DNA of 50,885 nt from NCBI RefSeq assembly GCF_014649855.1, contig NZ_BMTV01000017.1, positions 129,603 to 180,487 of the forward strand. The letters are read 5' to 3'. The first letter of the stretch is position 1, and every line of letters begins with the position of its first letter. The notes under the pieces are model-generated. The model did no database searches, had not been told where the DNA came from, and saw only the letters and a list, made by a program, of their open reading frames with translations. Position numbers and translations under genes: made by a program. Of the stretch, positions 32,783 through 41,188 are shown piece after piece. This DNA is from Streptomyces roseolus (GTDB lineage Bacteria > Actinomycetota > Actinomycetes > Streptomycetales > Streptomycetaceae).

Positions 32783-33481
32783 TCACCGCGTCGGCCCCGA
32801 CAGGTCCGTGCCTTTTCCGCCCTCGGCATGAAGTCCTGACGCGGTTCCGAGCTCTTTCGATCCGATGCGCGGCAGCTCGTCGGGGAACTCCCGGGGCTCC
32901 TGGCACTCACCGACCTCGTACGCGTGCCGGGCCAGCCGGTAGGCGAAGTCGACCACGATCTGGCGCAGTTCGTTGCCCTGGGCTCGGGTCTCCCCGAGGG
33001 TCCTGGCCTCCGAGATGAGCGAGTGCCCCTTGTCGCGGTCGCCGACATGTCGCGGCGGCGTGCACTGCACGTAGACCCAGGCAGTGTCCGGTCTGTCCCG
33101 CAGCGTGAGGGCGTGTATTCCGTCCGACGAGACATAGATCCGTTCGTCTCGCTTGTGGGACTTGAATTCCCGCCATCCTTCGAGTGTGGCGATGCCGGAT
33201 TTCGCCTCGCCCGAGATGAGGGAATCGTCCGTGCGCACGTAACACCAGAACGTGAAGGTGTCGAGGGCCGACGACGTCGTGAGCTTCCCGCGTTCCTCGG
33301 CCTTCCGGGCGGAAGGCAGTGCGCGGGCGGCGAGGTCCCGGTCGACGGCACCCGCGCACGGCTTCTCGGGAAGTCGATCGATTCCCTTGGTGAAGATCTC
33401 CACGTATCCGAGGACGGCGCAGACAGCGATCACGCAGGTGATTCCCGCGACACGCAGACGCTTCTTCAGTGTGTTCTGCAT
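32783..33481 (-). CDS. Single-pass membrane protein, unknown
   Basis: A 232-aa protein from ATG 33481 (weak RBS agaga); GTG 33505, which overlaps the upstream stop as GTGA, is an alternative start adding 8 residues. After the basic 'QNTLKKRLRVAG' comes a membrane helix (~10-28), then an extracytoplasmic domain with several Cys (PCAG, FWCYV, VQCTPP, GECQEP). The C-terminal ~80 residues are polar. No family is recognised. It belongs to the group 34638-32262, in which an effector-like gene is followed by two single-pass membrane proteins, an arrangement that would suit cargo-associated accessory or immunity functions (inference). A/T-ending codons are more frequent than in neighbours. Confidence 0.78.
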   Translation of the reverse strand: MQNTLKKRLRVAGITCVIAVCAVLGYVEIFTKGIDRLPEKPCAGAVDRDLAARALPSARKAEERGKLTTSSALDTFTFWCYVRTDDSLISGEAKSGIATLEGWREFKSHKRDERIYVSSDGIHALTLRDRPDTAWVYVQCTPPRHVGDRDKGHSLISEARTLGETRAQGNELRQIVVDFAYRLARHAYEVGECQEPREFPDELPRIGSKELGTASGLHAEGGKGTDLSGPTR

Positions 33482-33501
33482 GGTGTCCGATTCTCTGCGT
33501 G

Positions 33502-34638
33502 TCACGCGGCGGGTTGGTTGTGGGCGTCTTCGAGGACCGTGTCACTGGCGCGCCATCCGTCGTTCACCGCGTCGCGCATCTCGTTCCTCGTCGATTCCGG
33601 CGGAAGCTTCGACCCGTACGTCTCGATGGATTCGATGGCGGAATCCTGCGTCTGCTTGATCACCGAGTCCTGATAGCCGTTCAGTTCATGTCCCGAGGCG
33701 TAGATCGCGCGGTCCGCGGCCCCCGAAGCCTGCCGCCCCTCCATCATGCGGTCGATGGCGATGCCGGCGATGGCGCCGAAATATCCTCCGGCTGTCGCCG
33801 ACACGACGCCGCCCGCCATGCCCTGGGGGACGAGGGCCGCGGCTCCGGCGCCGATCAGCACGCCGGCGACCCCCTTCGTCAGGACCCCCTTGGTCTTGAG
33901 CGAGTCGTTCTGCCCCTTCTCGCTCGCGAGCGCGTCCGAGAGGGCCGCGTCGGCGTTCGCGTGCCCGACGATTCCCTGGATGGGGCCGCTGCTCTCCGAG
34001 ATCGTCCGGATCGCCTTCCCGGGGCCGCCGTCGTGGAGCTCGGGGTGGGCGATGTGCGCCTCCAGAAGGCCGGCGGTGCAGACGGTCTGTCCCAGGACGA
34101 TGCCCGCCCTTCCGTTCGGGTCCTGGGCGACCTCGTACAGGAGGCGTGTTGTGTCCAGCCGGTCGAGGCCGTCGGGCGCGGCGCTGTGCGTCAGGAAGAT
34201 CGACTCGGCTCTCCGGCCGGTGAGCGTCTGGCTGATCTCCGGCACATAGGCGCTCGCCATGTCCCCGAAGCCGTCCCCGATGCCCTTGCTCACCAGGTCC
34301 TTGCCACCGTCCGGCTGCGCCACGAGGTGCATGACGTTGTTCATGATCTCGACCTGGGTCGCCGTGTGCGGGGCCGGGCCGGTCGGCGTCTGGCCCACGC
34401 CGTCGCCCGTCACGGCGGCCTCCGGCGCGTGGCCGACGGCGCCGTCCCGGTCGGTGTACTTGATGCTCTGCAGGACGTGCTCCAAGACCTGCTTGTCGTC
34501 GAAGGTGTTCGTGGCGGCCTCGGGGTCGTGGGACAGCGCGCCCATGAAGCCCACCATGGGGTCGCGTCCGTCGTCGTCGCCGAAGACGAGGTCGGTGAGC
34601 TGGTGGTTGTCGCTCTTCCACAGGTCGGTGGTGCCCAT
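33502..34638 (-). CDS. Shortened T7SS effector-like protein (DUF6571-like C-terminal part)
   Basis: A 378-aa protein whose body resembles the C-terminal half of the large Streptomyces proteins called DUF6571 or 'TPR repeat region-containing', which sit in T7SS loci. The clearest block is 'DPMVGFMGALSHDPEAATNT' near residue 27, normally in mid-protein. The expected N-terminal WXG/helical half is missing. ATG 34638 has no good RBS and lies right against a 10-bp hairpin, and eccC ends just 71 bases upstream. Glycine-rich hydrophobic stretches occur around residues 255-295 ('GVLIGAGAAALVPQGMAGG', 'GGYFGAIAGIAID'), which may be membrane-active. It may be a truncated remnant or a stand-alone C-terminal effector module; the family call is from memory of the pattern only. 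Confidence 0.65.
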   Translation of the reverse strand: MGTTDLWKSDNHQLTDLVFGDDDGRDPMVGFMGALSHDPEAATNTFDDKQVLEHVLQSIKYTDRDGAVGHAPEAAVTGDGVGQTPTGPAPHTATQVEIMNNVMHLVAQPDGGKDLVSKGIGDGFGDMASAYVPEISQTLTGRRAESIFLTHSAAPDGLDRLDTTRLLYEVAQDPNGRAGIVLGQTVCTAGLLEAHIAHPELHDGGPGKAIRTISESSGPIQGIVGHANADAALSDALASEKGQNDSLKTKGVLTKGVAGVLIGAGAAALVPQGMAGGVVSATAGGYFGAIAGIAIDRMMEGRQASGAADRAIYASGHELNGYQDSVIKQTQDSAIESIETYGSKLPPESTRNEMRDAVNDGWRASDTVLEDAHNQPAA

Positions 34639-34641
34639 GCC

Positions 34642-34663
34642 GGGCCGTCCGTCCGGACGGCCC
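34642..34663 (-). other. Hairpin at the start of the shortened effector gene
   Basis: gggccgtccg / cggacggccc, 10 bp with a 2-base loop, immediately before ATG 34638 on the minus strand. It would sequester the ribosome-binding region if that start is used. Confidence 0.5.
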
Positions 34664-34683
34664 GTACTTCCGTGCCCCGCACG

Positions 34684-34706
34684 GCGAGGGCGGTTCCCGC
34701 CCTCGC
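34684..34706 (-). terminator. Terminator after eccC
   Basis: A perfect 10-bp stem (gcgagggcgg / ccgccctcgc) with a 3-base loop directly after the eccC stop. Confidence 0.75.
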
Positions 34707-34708
34707 TG

Positions 34709-37700
34709 CTACAGCTCCGGCATCCGCCCCGTCTGCACCAGCGGGTTGCCCCGCTGGCGGGAGACGTAGATGCCGCGGCCCGGGGGCATCGGGCGCATGC
34801 GGACGCCGCCGAGGACGTCGCCTTCCTGGGGGTCGCCGGACAGGAGGACGCCCTGGGCGCCGAGTTCCATCATGCGCTGCATGAAGGACTCGTACGCCGA
34901 GCGGCTGGCGCCCGCCGCGCTGCGGGCGATGATGAAGCGGACGCCCACGTCCCGGGCGAACGGGAGCAGTTCCGTCAGCTTCGCCAGCGGGTTGCCGCTC
35001 GACGTGGAGACCAGGTCGTAGTCGTCGACGACCACGAACAGGTTCGGGCCCGACCACCAGCTGCGGTCCCGCAGCTGCTGGGCCGTGACGTCCGCCGACG
35101 GGGAGCGGCGGCGCATCAGGTCCGCGAGGGCGTCGACGTGGTGCTCCATGTTGTTGGACATGGGGACGTACTCGGCGAGGTGGCTCGCCGGCGTGACGTC
35201 GAGCAGCGCGCGCCGGTTGTCGATCACGAAGAACTTCGCCGAGGCCCCGTCGTACCGTTCCGTGACCTGCTTGATCATCAGCCGCAGCAGGTTCGACTTG
35301 CCCGACTCGCTCTCGCCGAAGACGAGGAAGAAGGGGTCGCGGTCGAAGTCGACGAAGACCGGCTCCAGGTTGTTCTCGTCGATGGCGAACGCGATGCCGC
35401 GCTGCGGCTCCGCGTAGCCCGCCGGCAGGGTCCGCGCGTCCAGCTCGCGCGGCAGCAGCCGCACCTCGGGCGCGCCCGGGGCGGTCCAGTGCCGGGTGAC
35501 CTCCTGGGTCATCGCGGCCGTCGCCTCGGCGAGGTCGCTGTCGGAGCTGATGCCGTCGATGCGCGGTACGGCGGCCATGAAGTGCAGCTTCTCCGGGGTC
35601 AGGCCGCGGCCGGGGACGCCGGTCGGCACGTTCGCGGCGATCTTGCGGTCGAGCTCGGAGTCCATCGTGTCGCCGAGCCGCAGCTCCAGGCGGTTCATCA
35701 GGTGGTCCTTGAGGTTGGCGCGGACCTCCATGGAGCGCGAGGCGGTGATGACCACGTGGATGCCGTAGCCGAGACCGCGGGCCGCGATGTCCACGACGGC
35801 CGGCTCCAGGCCCTCGTACTCGGTGCGGAAGTTGCCCCAGCCGTCGATGACGAGGAAGACGTCGCCCCACGGCTGCTCGGTGACCGAGATGTCGCCGCGG
35901 GCCCGCAGCCGGCGGAAGGTGCCGATCGAGTCGATGCCGGCGCTGCGGAAGTACTCCTCGCGCCGCGACAGGATGCCGTACACCTCGGCGACCGTGCGCC
36001 GCACCCGTTCGGGGTCGAGCCGGGAGGCGACCCCGCCGACGTGCGGAAGGCCCGCCACCGAGGCCATGCCGCCGCCACCGAAGTCGAGGCCGTAGAACTG
36101 CACCTCGTGCGGCGTGTGCGTCAGCGCGAACGCCGAGATGAGGGTCCGCAGCAGCGTCGACTTGCCGGACTGCGGACCGCCGACGATCTGCATGTGGCCG
36201 GCCGCGCCGGAGAAGTCCCGGTAGAGCGTGTCGCGGCGCTGCTCGTACGGCTTGTCGACGACGCCGAGCGGGACGACGAGCCGGCCCGCGCCCTCGTAAC
36301 CGGGCTGGGTGAGCCCCCGGCCCTCGACGCCCGCGAGCCCCGGCAGGACCGCGTCGAGCGCCGGCGGGTTGTCCAGCGGCGGCAGCCACACCTGGTGCGC
36401 CTCGACGCCGCGTCCTTCGAGCCGGCGCACGATGACGTCGAGCACCGAGTCCGCCAGCGCGTCGTCCTCCGCCTCCCGCGCCTCGGGCACGCGCGCCTGC
36501 GCCTCCGGCTCCAGGTAGCGCACCGGCACCGGCGCGGCGGTGAAGGGCACCGGCCGCCGGTCCACCGGCAGCGGCCCGCCGGGCAGCGCCGCGTGCTGGT
36601 TGGCGCGGTAGGTGCCGGAGACGTACGCGGCCTTGAACCGCACCATCTCGTCGGTGCCGTACTTGAGGTAGCCGGAGCCCGGCACGTTCGGCAGCGAGTA
36701 CGCGTCGGGCACGCCGATCGCCGCCCGCGACTCGGCCGCCGAGAAGGTCCGCAGACCGATCCGGTAGGAGAGGTACGTCTCCAGGCCGCGCAGCCGGCCC
36801 TCCTCCAGGCGCTGCGAGGCGAGGAGCAGGTGGACGCCGAGCGACCGGCCGATGCGGCCGATCTGCACGAACATCTCGATGAAGTCCGGCATGGCCGTCA
36901 GCAGCTCGGAGAACTCGTCGATGACGAGGACGAGCGAGGGGATCGGCTGCAGCGGGGCGCCGGCCGCGCGCGCCTTCTCGTAGTCGTGGATGTTCGCGTA
37001 GTTGCCCGCGTCGCGCAGCATCTCCTGGCGCCGGTTGAGCTCACCGCGGATGGAGTCGCCCATGCGGTCCACCAGGGTGAGGTCGTCCGCCAGGTTGGTG
37101 ATCACCGCGGCGACGTGCGGCATCTGGGACATGCCCGCGAAGGTGGCACCGCCCTTGAAGTCCGCGAGGACGAAGTTCAGGGTCTCCGAGGAGTGCGTCA
37201 CCGCGAGCCCGAGGACCAGGGTGCGCAGCAGCTCCGACTTGCCGGAACCGGTGGCGCCCACGCACAGGCCGTGCGGGCCCATGCCCTCCTGCGCCGCCTC
37301 CTTGAGGTCGAGCATCACCGGCACGCCGTCCTCGCCGACGCCGATCGGCACGCGCAGCCGTTCCGAGCGGGACCGCGGCCGCCAGGTGCGGCTCACGTCG
37401 ACGGAGGCCGCGTCGCCGAGGTTCAGCAGGTCGGTGAAGTCGAGGTTGGCGAGCAGCGGCTCGTCGTCGTCCGAACCGCCCGCCATCCGCAGCGGCGCCA
37501 GCTGCCGGGCCAGCGCCTCGGCCGCGTCCGGGCTCAGCGCGTCCGGGCTGCCGTCGTACACGTGCCCGTGCCCGGACTCGAGGCGCAGCGACCCGCCCTC
37601 CACGATCACGGACAGGTCGCCGCGGGCGCCGGCGCGCCCCTCCACGACCTCGATGATCGTCACGCCCTGGATGCCCTCCGGCGAGGCGAGCGGCGAGGTC

Positions 37701-38671
37701 TGCGGCACGGACTGCCCGTCGAGCACCACCACGAGGTGCGGGAAGTCGAGCAGCGGGTGGTTGGGGCCCTGGAAGCGGGGCCGCCCGTCGAGGCGCTCGG
37801 CGACCAGGTCCTCCAGCTCCCGCGCGTCCGTCGTGATCAGCCGCCGGCTGCCCGCGCCGTCACCCGGGCCCGGGGCCTGCACGTGCGGCAGCCACTTCGT
37901 CCACTCCCAGGCGGGGGCGGCGCCGTCACCGGTGGCGACGACGAGGACCAGGTCCTCGGGGGAGTGGAGCGCCGCCAGCGAGCCCACCATCGCGCGGGCC
38001 GTCGACCGGGCCGCCTCCGGCTCGCCGCCGACCGTGAGGTGGTAGAAGGCGCGCAGCGACACGGCCATCGGCAGGCCGTCGAGCGTGCCGTGCGCGTGGA
38101 GGAACTGCCGCATCGCCCCGGCGGTCAGCGGTTCGAGCTCGTCCACCGGCGCCGTCTCGGGGGCGATCAGCGGCGTCGCCAGCTGCTGGCTGCCGAGACC
38201 GACCCGGACCTGGCCGAAGTCCGCGTCCCCGAGGCGCCGCTCCCAGACCCGGCTGCCCTCGGCGACCAGTGCCCACAGCTGCTCGGGCGAGGGGTGCAGG
38301 TAGTACTGCGCGTCCCGCTGGAGCCGCGCCGTCCGCAGCACGGCGCGCCGCGTCTGCGTCAGGTACTTCAGGTAGTCGCGCCGCAGGTCGGCGAGCTGCC
38401 CCTGCGTCCCCCGCCGGTAGCGGACCAGCATCGCGATGGCCATGGCCACCGTCGACGCGATCATCACCATGCCCATGATCCGCATGATCGGGTTCGGCGT
38501 CATGAAGAAGAACACCACGGAACCGCCCATGCCGAGCATCGGCAGGAGCTGCATCAGGGCGCCCTCCTGCTGCCCGCGGGGCAGCTCCGGAGGGGGTTGC
38601 AACTGCACCTGCTCGTCAGGCACTTCGGACGGCAGGGCCCGCGGTGGGCGCTTGACGACGATCTGGCTCAC
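34709..38671 (-). CDS. eccC: Type VII secretion ATPase EccC (full-length, three ATPase domains)
   Basis: The motor of the ESX channel: 1320 aa, a single polypeptide as in fused EccCa-EccCb. Start GTG 38671. Two membrane helices (~40-60 and 65-87) precede three FtsK/SpoIIIE domains. Domain 1 has Walker A GATGSGKSEL (~472) and Walker B 'LVLVIDEFSELL' with the catalytic Glu. Domain 2 has GGPQSGKSTL (~829) and 'VFLVIDGWGNF'. Domain 3 has GESESGKSNL (~1117) and 'LFVVVDDYDLV'. Only domain 1 has the DE needed for strong hydrolysis; domains 2 and 3 lack it, as usual, and bind signal peptides of substrates. It is divergent from eccD (281-base spacer). Confidence 0.97.
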   Translation of the reverse strand: MSQIVVKRPPRALPSEVPDEQVQLQPPPELPRGQQEGALMQLLPMLGMGGSVVFFFMTPNPIMRIMGMVMIASTVAMAIAMLVRYRRGTQGQLADLRRDYLKYLTQTRRAVLRTARLQRDAQYYLHPSPEQLWALVAEGSRVWERRLGDADFGQVRVGLGSQQLATPLIAPETAPVDELEPLTAGAMRQFLHAHGTLDGLPMAVSLRAFYHLTVGGEPEAARSTARAMVGSLAALHSPEDLVLVVATGDGAAPAWEWTKWLPHVQAPGPGDGAGSRRLITTDARELEDLVAERLDGRPRFQGPNHPLLDFPHLVVVLDGQSVPQTSPLASPEGIQGVTIIEVVEGRAGARGDLSVIVEGGSLRLESGHGHVYDGSPDALSPDAAEALARQLAPLRMAGGSDDDEPLLANLDFTDLLNLGDAASVDVSRTWRPRSRSERLRVPIGVGEDGVPVMLDLKEAAQEGMGPHGLCVGATGSGKSELLRTLVLGLAVTHSSETLNFVLADFKGGATFAGMSQMPHVAAVITNLADDLTLVDRMGDSIRGELNRRQEMLRDAGNYANIHDYEKARAAGAPLQPIPSLVLVIDEFSELLTAMPDFIEMFVQIGRIGRSLGVHLLLASQRLEEGRLRGLETYLSYRIGLRTFSAAESRAAIGVPDAYSLPNVPGSGYLKYGTDEMVRFKAAYVSGTYRANQHAALPGGPLPVDRRPVPFTAAPVPVRYLEPEAQARVPEAREAEDDALADSVLDVIVRRLEGRGVEAHQVWLPPLDNPPALDAVLPGLAGVEGRGLTQPGYEGAGRLVVPLGVVDKPYEQRRDTLYRDFSGAAGHMQIVGGPQSGKSTLLRTLISAFALTHTPHEVQFYGLDFGGGGMASVAGLPHVGGVASRLDPERVRRTVAEVYGILSRREEYFRSAGIDSIGTFRRLRARGDISVTEQPWGDVFLVIDGWGNFRTEYEGLEPAVVDIAARGLGYGIHVVITASRSMEVRANLKDHLMNRLELRLGDTMDSELDRKIAANVPTGVPGRGLTPEKLHFMAAVPRIDGISSDSDLAEATAAMTQEVTRHWTAPGAPEVRLLPRELDARTLPAGYAEPQRGIAFAIDENNLEPVFVDFDRDPFFLVFGESESGKSNLLRLMIKQVTERYDGASAKFFVIDNRRALLDVTPASHLAEYVPMSNNMEHHVDALADLMRRRSPSADVTAQQLRDRSWWSGPNLFVVVDDYDLVSTSSGNPLAKLTELLPFARDVGVRFIIARSAAGASRSAYESFMQRMMELGAQGVLLSGDPQEGDVLGGVRMRPMPPGRGIYVSRQRGNPLVQTGRMPEL

Positions 38672-38952
38672 AGCTCACCAATTTCCGTTGCCGGACGGAA
38701 AGTTCCTCTAGACGCCCCCGTGGCGACGGGATCCATCCGCGGGGAGGGATCCTACTTTGGTGCCGGGTCGCGGGTGGGCGGTAGGGTGGCCCGAAATATT
38801 TGCGTGGCCATGAACTATCGCAAAAAACGGGTCATTCGGAGCGCAACATCCGCGGCTCCCGGACCCCGGTCCGCGAGCCGCTCCGCGGTCGCGCGCCGGC
38901 GGCCGGACCCGCCGGCCAGGAGCACCAGGACCACCACGAGGGGAAGCAGCAG
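38672..38952. promoter_or_regulatory. Divergent eccC/eccD promoter region
   Basis: 281 bases between divergent starts. For eccD, TAGGGT (38782-38787) is a good -10, with a weak TTGGTG -35 (38757-38762) at 19-base spacing. An unusually A/T-rich block for this genome (about 38790-38835, with 'aatattt' and a run of six A) lies downstream of it. No convincing eccC promoter on the minus strand was found. Confidence 0.4.
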
Positions 38953-40458
38953 GTGAGTATGACGGCCCCAGCCACGGCCGGCGGAGCCGGCCAGTCGGCT
39001 CCCACCACCGTGTTCCACGGCGGCACCGGCTTCTGCCGGATCACCGTCGTCGCGCCCGACGGCCGCGTCGACGTCGCCCTCCCCGAGGACGTCGCCCTCG
39101 CCGACCTCTACCCGGAGGTGCTCCGCCTCTCCGGCCAGACCCCGGCGCCCGGCGCCCCCGTCGGGTACCACCTGGTGCGCCGCGACGGCACCGTCCTCGA
39201 CGGCAGCCGCTCGCTGGCCGCCCAGCGCATCCTCGACGGCGAGCTGCTGTCGCTGCGCCCCTTCGCCGAGTCGCTGCCCCCGGCCGTCTTCGACGACGTC
39301 TCCGACGCGGTCGCCTCCGCCGTCGCCAAGGACCGCACCCTGTGGTCCGACGCCCTGATGCGCGGCGCCGGCCTCTTCGGCGGCGCGGTCCTCCTCGTCC
39401 TGCTCGCCTTCGTCCTGTGGACGTCCGAGCCCCGCCACGACATGCACGGCCTGCCCGGCGTCCTGGCCGGCGTCACCGCCGTCCTGCTGCTCGCGCTCGC
39501 CGCCGTCCGGGCCCGCGTCTACGACGACCGCGGCTCCGCCGTGGCCCTCGGCACGGGCGCGATGGCGAACGCCGCCGTCGCCGGCTCCGGAGTGCTCGCC
39601 CTCGCCGCCGGCCAGGGCATCGGCAAGCTCCAGTTCCTGCTCGCCTGCACCGCCGTCCTCGTCTGCGCCGTGATCCTCACGATCGTGTCGCCGAGCGGCG
39701 ACGGCCCCTTCGTCGCCTTCGTCTTCGCCTCCGCCGTCGGCGTGCTGGTCGCCTTCGCCGCGATCCTCACCCGGCTCACCCCGGCCGAGACCGCCGCCGT
39801 CTGCGCCCCCTTCGCGGTCGGCGCGCTCGCCTTCCTGCCCGGCCTCTCCACCCGCTTCGCCCGCCTCCCCATCGGCTTCGATCCGCCCCGGACCACCGTC
39901 GGCGGATACGGCTCCGAGGCCGAGCCCCAGGGCCCGGTCGACGCCGTCCGGATCGCCGCCCAGGCCCGCCGCGGCCACGAGCTGCTGGTCGGCCTCGTCG
40001 GCGGCTGCGCGCTCGTCGCCGTCGGCTCCGCCGCCGTCCTCGGCTTCTCCGACACCGTCTGGGGCCAGCTCCTCGCTCTCGCCACCGGCGTCGCGATGCT
40101 GATGCGCGCCCACCTCTTCCGCTACACCGCGCAGGTCGGCTGCGCCCTCGCGGCCGGCCTCGGCTCCCTCGTCCTCCTCGGTCTCGGCCTCGCCCTGAAC
40201 CCGCCGGCCGAGCTCCTCCTGGAGGCCCTGAAGGGCGACGGCACCGCGCTCGACATCCGCACCGTCTGGCTCTCCGCCGCGATCGCCGGCGTCGCCGCGC
40301 TCCTCACGGCCATCGGCCTGATCGTCCCGCGCAAGGGCGTCACCCCCTTCTGGGGCCGCTTCCTGGAGATCGCCGAGACGTTCGTGCTGCTCACGCTGCT
40401 GCCGCTCTGCCTCGCGGTCTTCGACGTCTACCACTCCATCCGGGCGCTCACCTCCTGA
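38953..40458 (+). CDS. eccD: Type VII secretion membrane protein EccD
   Basis: The channel-forming polytopic subunit: ~501 aa from GTG 38953 (gagggg ~9 bases upstream; ATG 38959 is equally possible). The N-terminal ~20-110 residues form the ubiquitin-like (YukD) domain ('CRITVVAPDGRVDVALPED', 'GYHLVRRDGTVLDGSRSLAA'). A linker leads to about eleven membrane helices, starting near 'LMRGAGLFGGAVLLVLL' (~residue 135), with the usual cytosolic loop after 'STRFARLPIGFDPP'. It is 140 bases from rpsO and ends the T7SS locus. Confidence 0.95.
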   Translation: MSMTAPATAGGAGQSAPTTVFHGGTGFCRITVVAPDGRVDVALPEDVALADLYPEVLRLSGQTPAPGAPVGYHLVRRDGTVLDGSRSLAAQRILDGELLSLRPFAESLPPAVFDDVSDAVASAVAKDRTLWSDALMRGAGLFGGAVLLVLLAFVLWTSEPRHDMHGLPGVLAGVTAVLLLALAAVRARVYDDRGSAVALGTGAMANAAVAGSGVLALAAGQGIGKLQFLLACTAVLVCAVILTIVSPSGDGPFVAFVFASAVGVLVAFAAILTRLTPAETAAVCAPFAVGALAFLPGLSTRFARLPIGFDPPRTTVGGYGSEAEPQGPVDAVRIAAQARRGHELLVGLVGGCALVAVGSAAVLGFSDTVWGQLLALATGVAMLMRAHLFRYTAQVGCALAAGLGSLVLLGLGLALNPPAELLLEALKGDGTALDIRTVWLSAAIAGVAALLTAIGLIVPRKGVTPFWGRFLEIAETFVLLTLLPLCLAVFDVYHSIRALTS

Positions 40459-40624
40459 GCCGCCTGGTACGCTGTGTGACGGCCGTTGGTGTGCGCCCTC
40501 CCGGAAGCAGGCGAGATCCCGCCCGGGGAAGCAGCGCTCATCGGACCTCCGCTCCCGAGTCACGGAAGCTCCCCTGAGATGTAGACCAGGGGCACTCGTG
40601 GGCACGAAACCTGAGGAGAACCGC

Positions 40625-40915
40625 GTGGCTCTCGACGCCGCCGTCAAGAAGCAGATCATGGCCGAGTTCGGCACCAAGGAGGGCGACACCGGCTCCCCCG
40701 AGGTCCAGGTCGCCATGCTGTCCCGCCGCATCTCGGACCTGACCGAGCACCTCAAGACCCACAAGCACGACCACCACTCCCGTCGTGGTCTGCTGATCCT
40801 GGTCGGTCAGCGCCGCCGCCTGCTGCAGTACCTGGCCAAGAAGGACATCCAGCGCTTCCGTACGCTGGTCGACCGCCTCGGCATCCGCCGCGGTGCGGCC
40901 GGCGGCGCCAAGTAA
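40625..40915 (+). CDS. rpsO: Ribosomal protein S15
   Basis: A 96-aa 30S protein that binds the central domain of 16S rRNA. Start GTG 40625 with gaggag 6 bases upstream. Family landmarks are 'FGTKEGDTGSPEVQVAMLS', 'HLKTHKHDHHSRRGLL' and 'QRRRLLQYLAKKDIQRF'. The 166-base upstream region holds a GC-rich leader and no clear promoter. In Streptomyces rpsO and pnp are co-transcribed, with RNase III processing between them; structures suited to this are present here. Confidence 0.98.
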   Translation: MALDAAVKKQIMAEFGTKEGDTGSPEVQVAMLSRRISDLTEHLKTHKHDHHSRRGLLILVGQRRRLLQYLAKKDIQRFRTLVDRLGIRRGAAGGAK

Positions 40916-40925
40916 GACGCCGTGG

Positions 40926-40960
40926 AGGGAGCGGTTCCCACTTTCAGGGGGCCGCTCCCT
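40926..40960 (+). terminator. Hairpin after rpsO
   Basis: A 9-bp stem (agggagcgg / ccgctccct) with a 17-base loop and a short TTT, 11 bases past the stop. It is probably a partial terminator, since pnp lies downstream. Confidence 0.65.
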
Positions 40961-41048
40961 TTGCTGTACGTGCGCGAAGTGCCGACCGGCAATTACTCTG
41001 GTCGCAGAACGCCACAAGAACGACCGCGCGAGAAGCAGCCGGCACGCC

Positions 41049-41107
41049 GCCGGTCCTCGGTAGTGGCCCCCGGGAAGCGTTCCCGGGTGCTTCGATCGAA
41101 GACCGGC
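41049..41107 (+). other. Structured rpsO-pnp intergenic RNA
   Basis: An outer 7-bp stem (gccggtc at 41049-41055 with gaccggc at 41101-41107) encloses an inner perfect 8-bp stem-loop (cccgggaa-gcg-ttcccggg, 41069-41087) and a small cttcgatcgaag palindrome. The position matches the RNase III-cleaved intergenic hairpin described in the S. coelicolor rpsO-pnp transcript, through which PNPase controls its own mRNA. That this one is cleaved is inferred. Confidence 0.55.
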
Positions 41108-41188
41108 CCGCCACTTCACCGCTTCTCCCGCCTCCGTCCCGCGCCACACGGGCGCCCGGACCAAAGACGAACGTAGGAGAAACCCATA

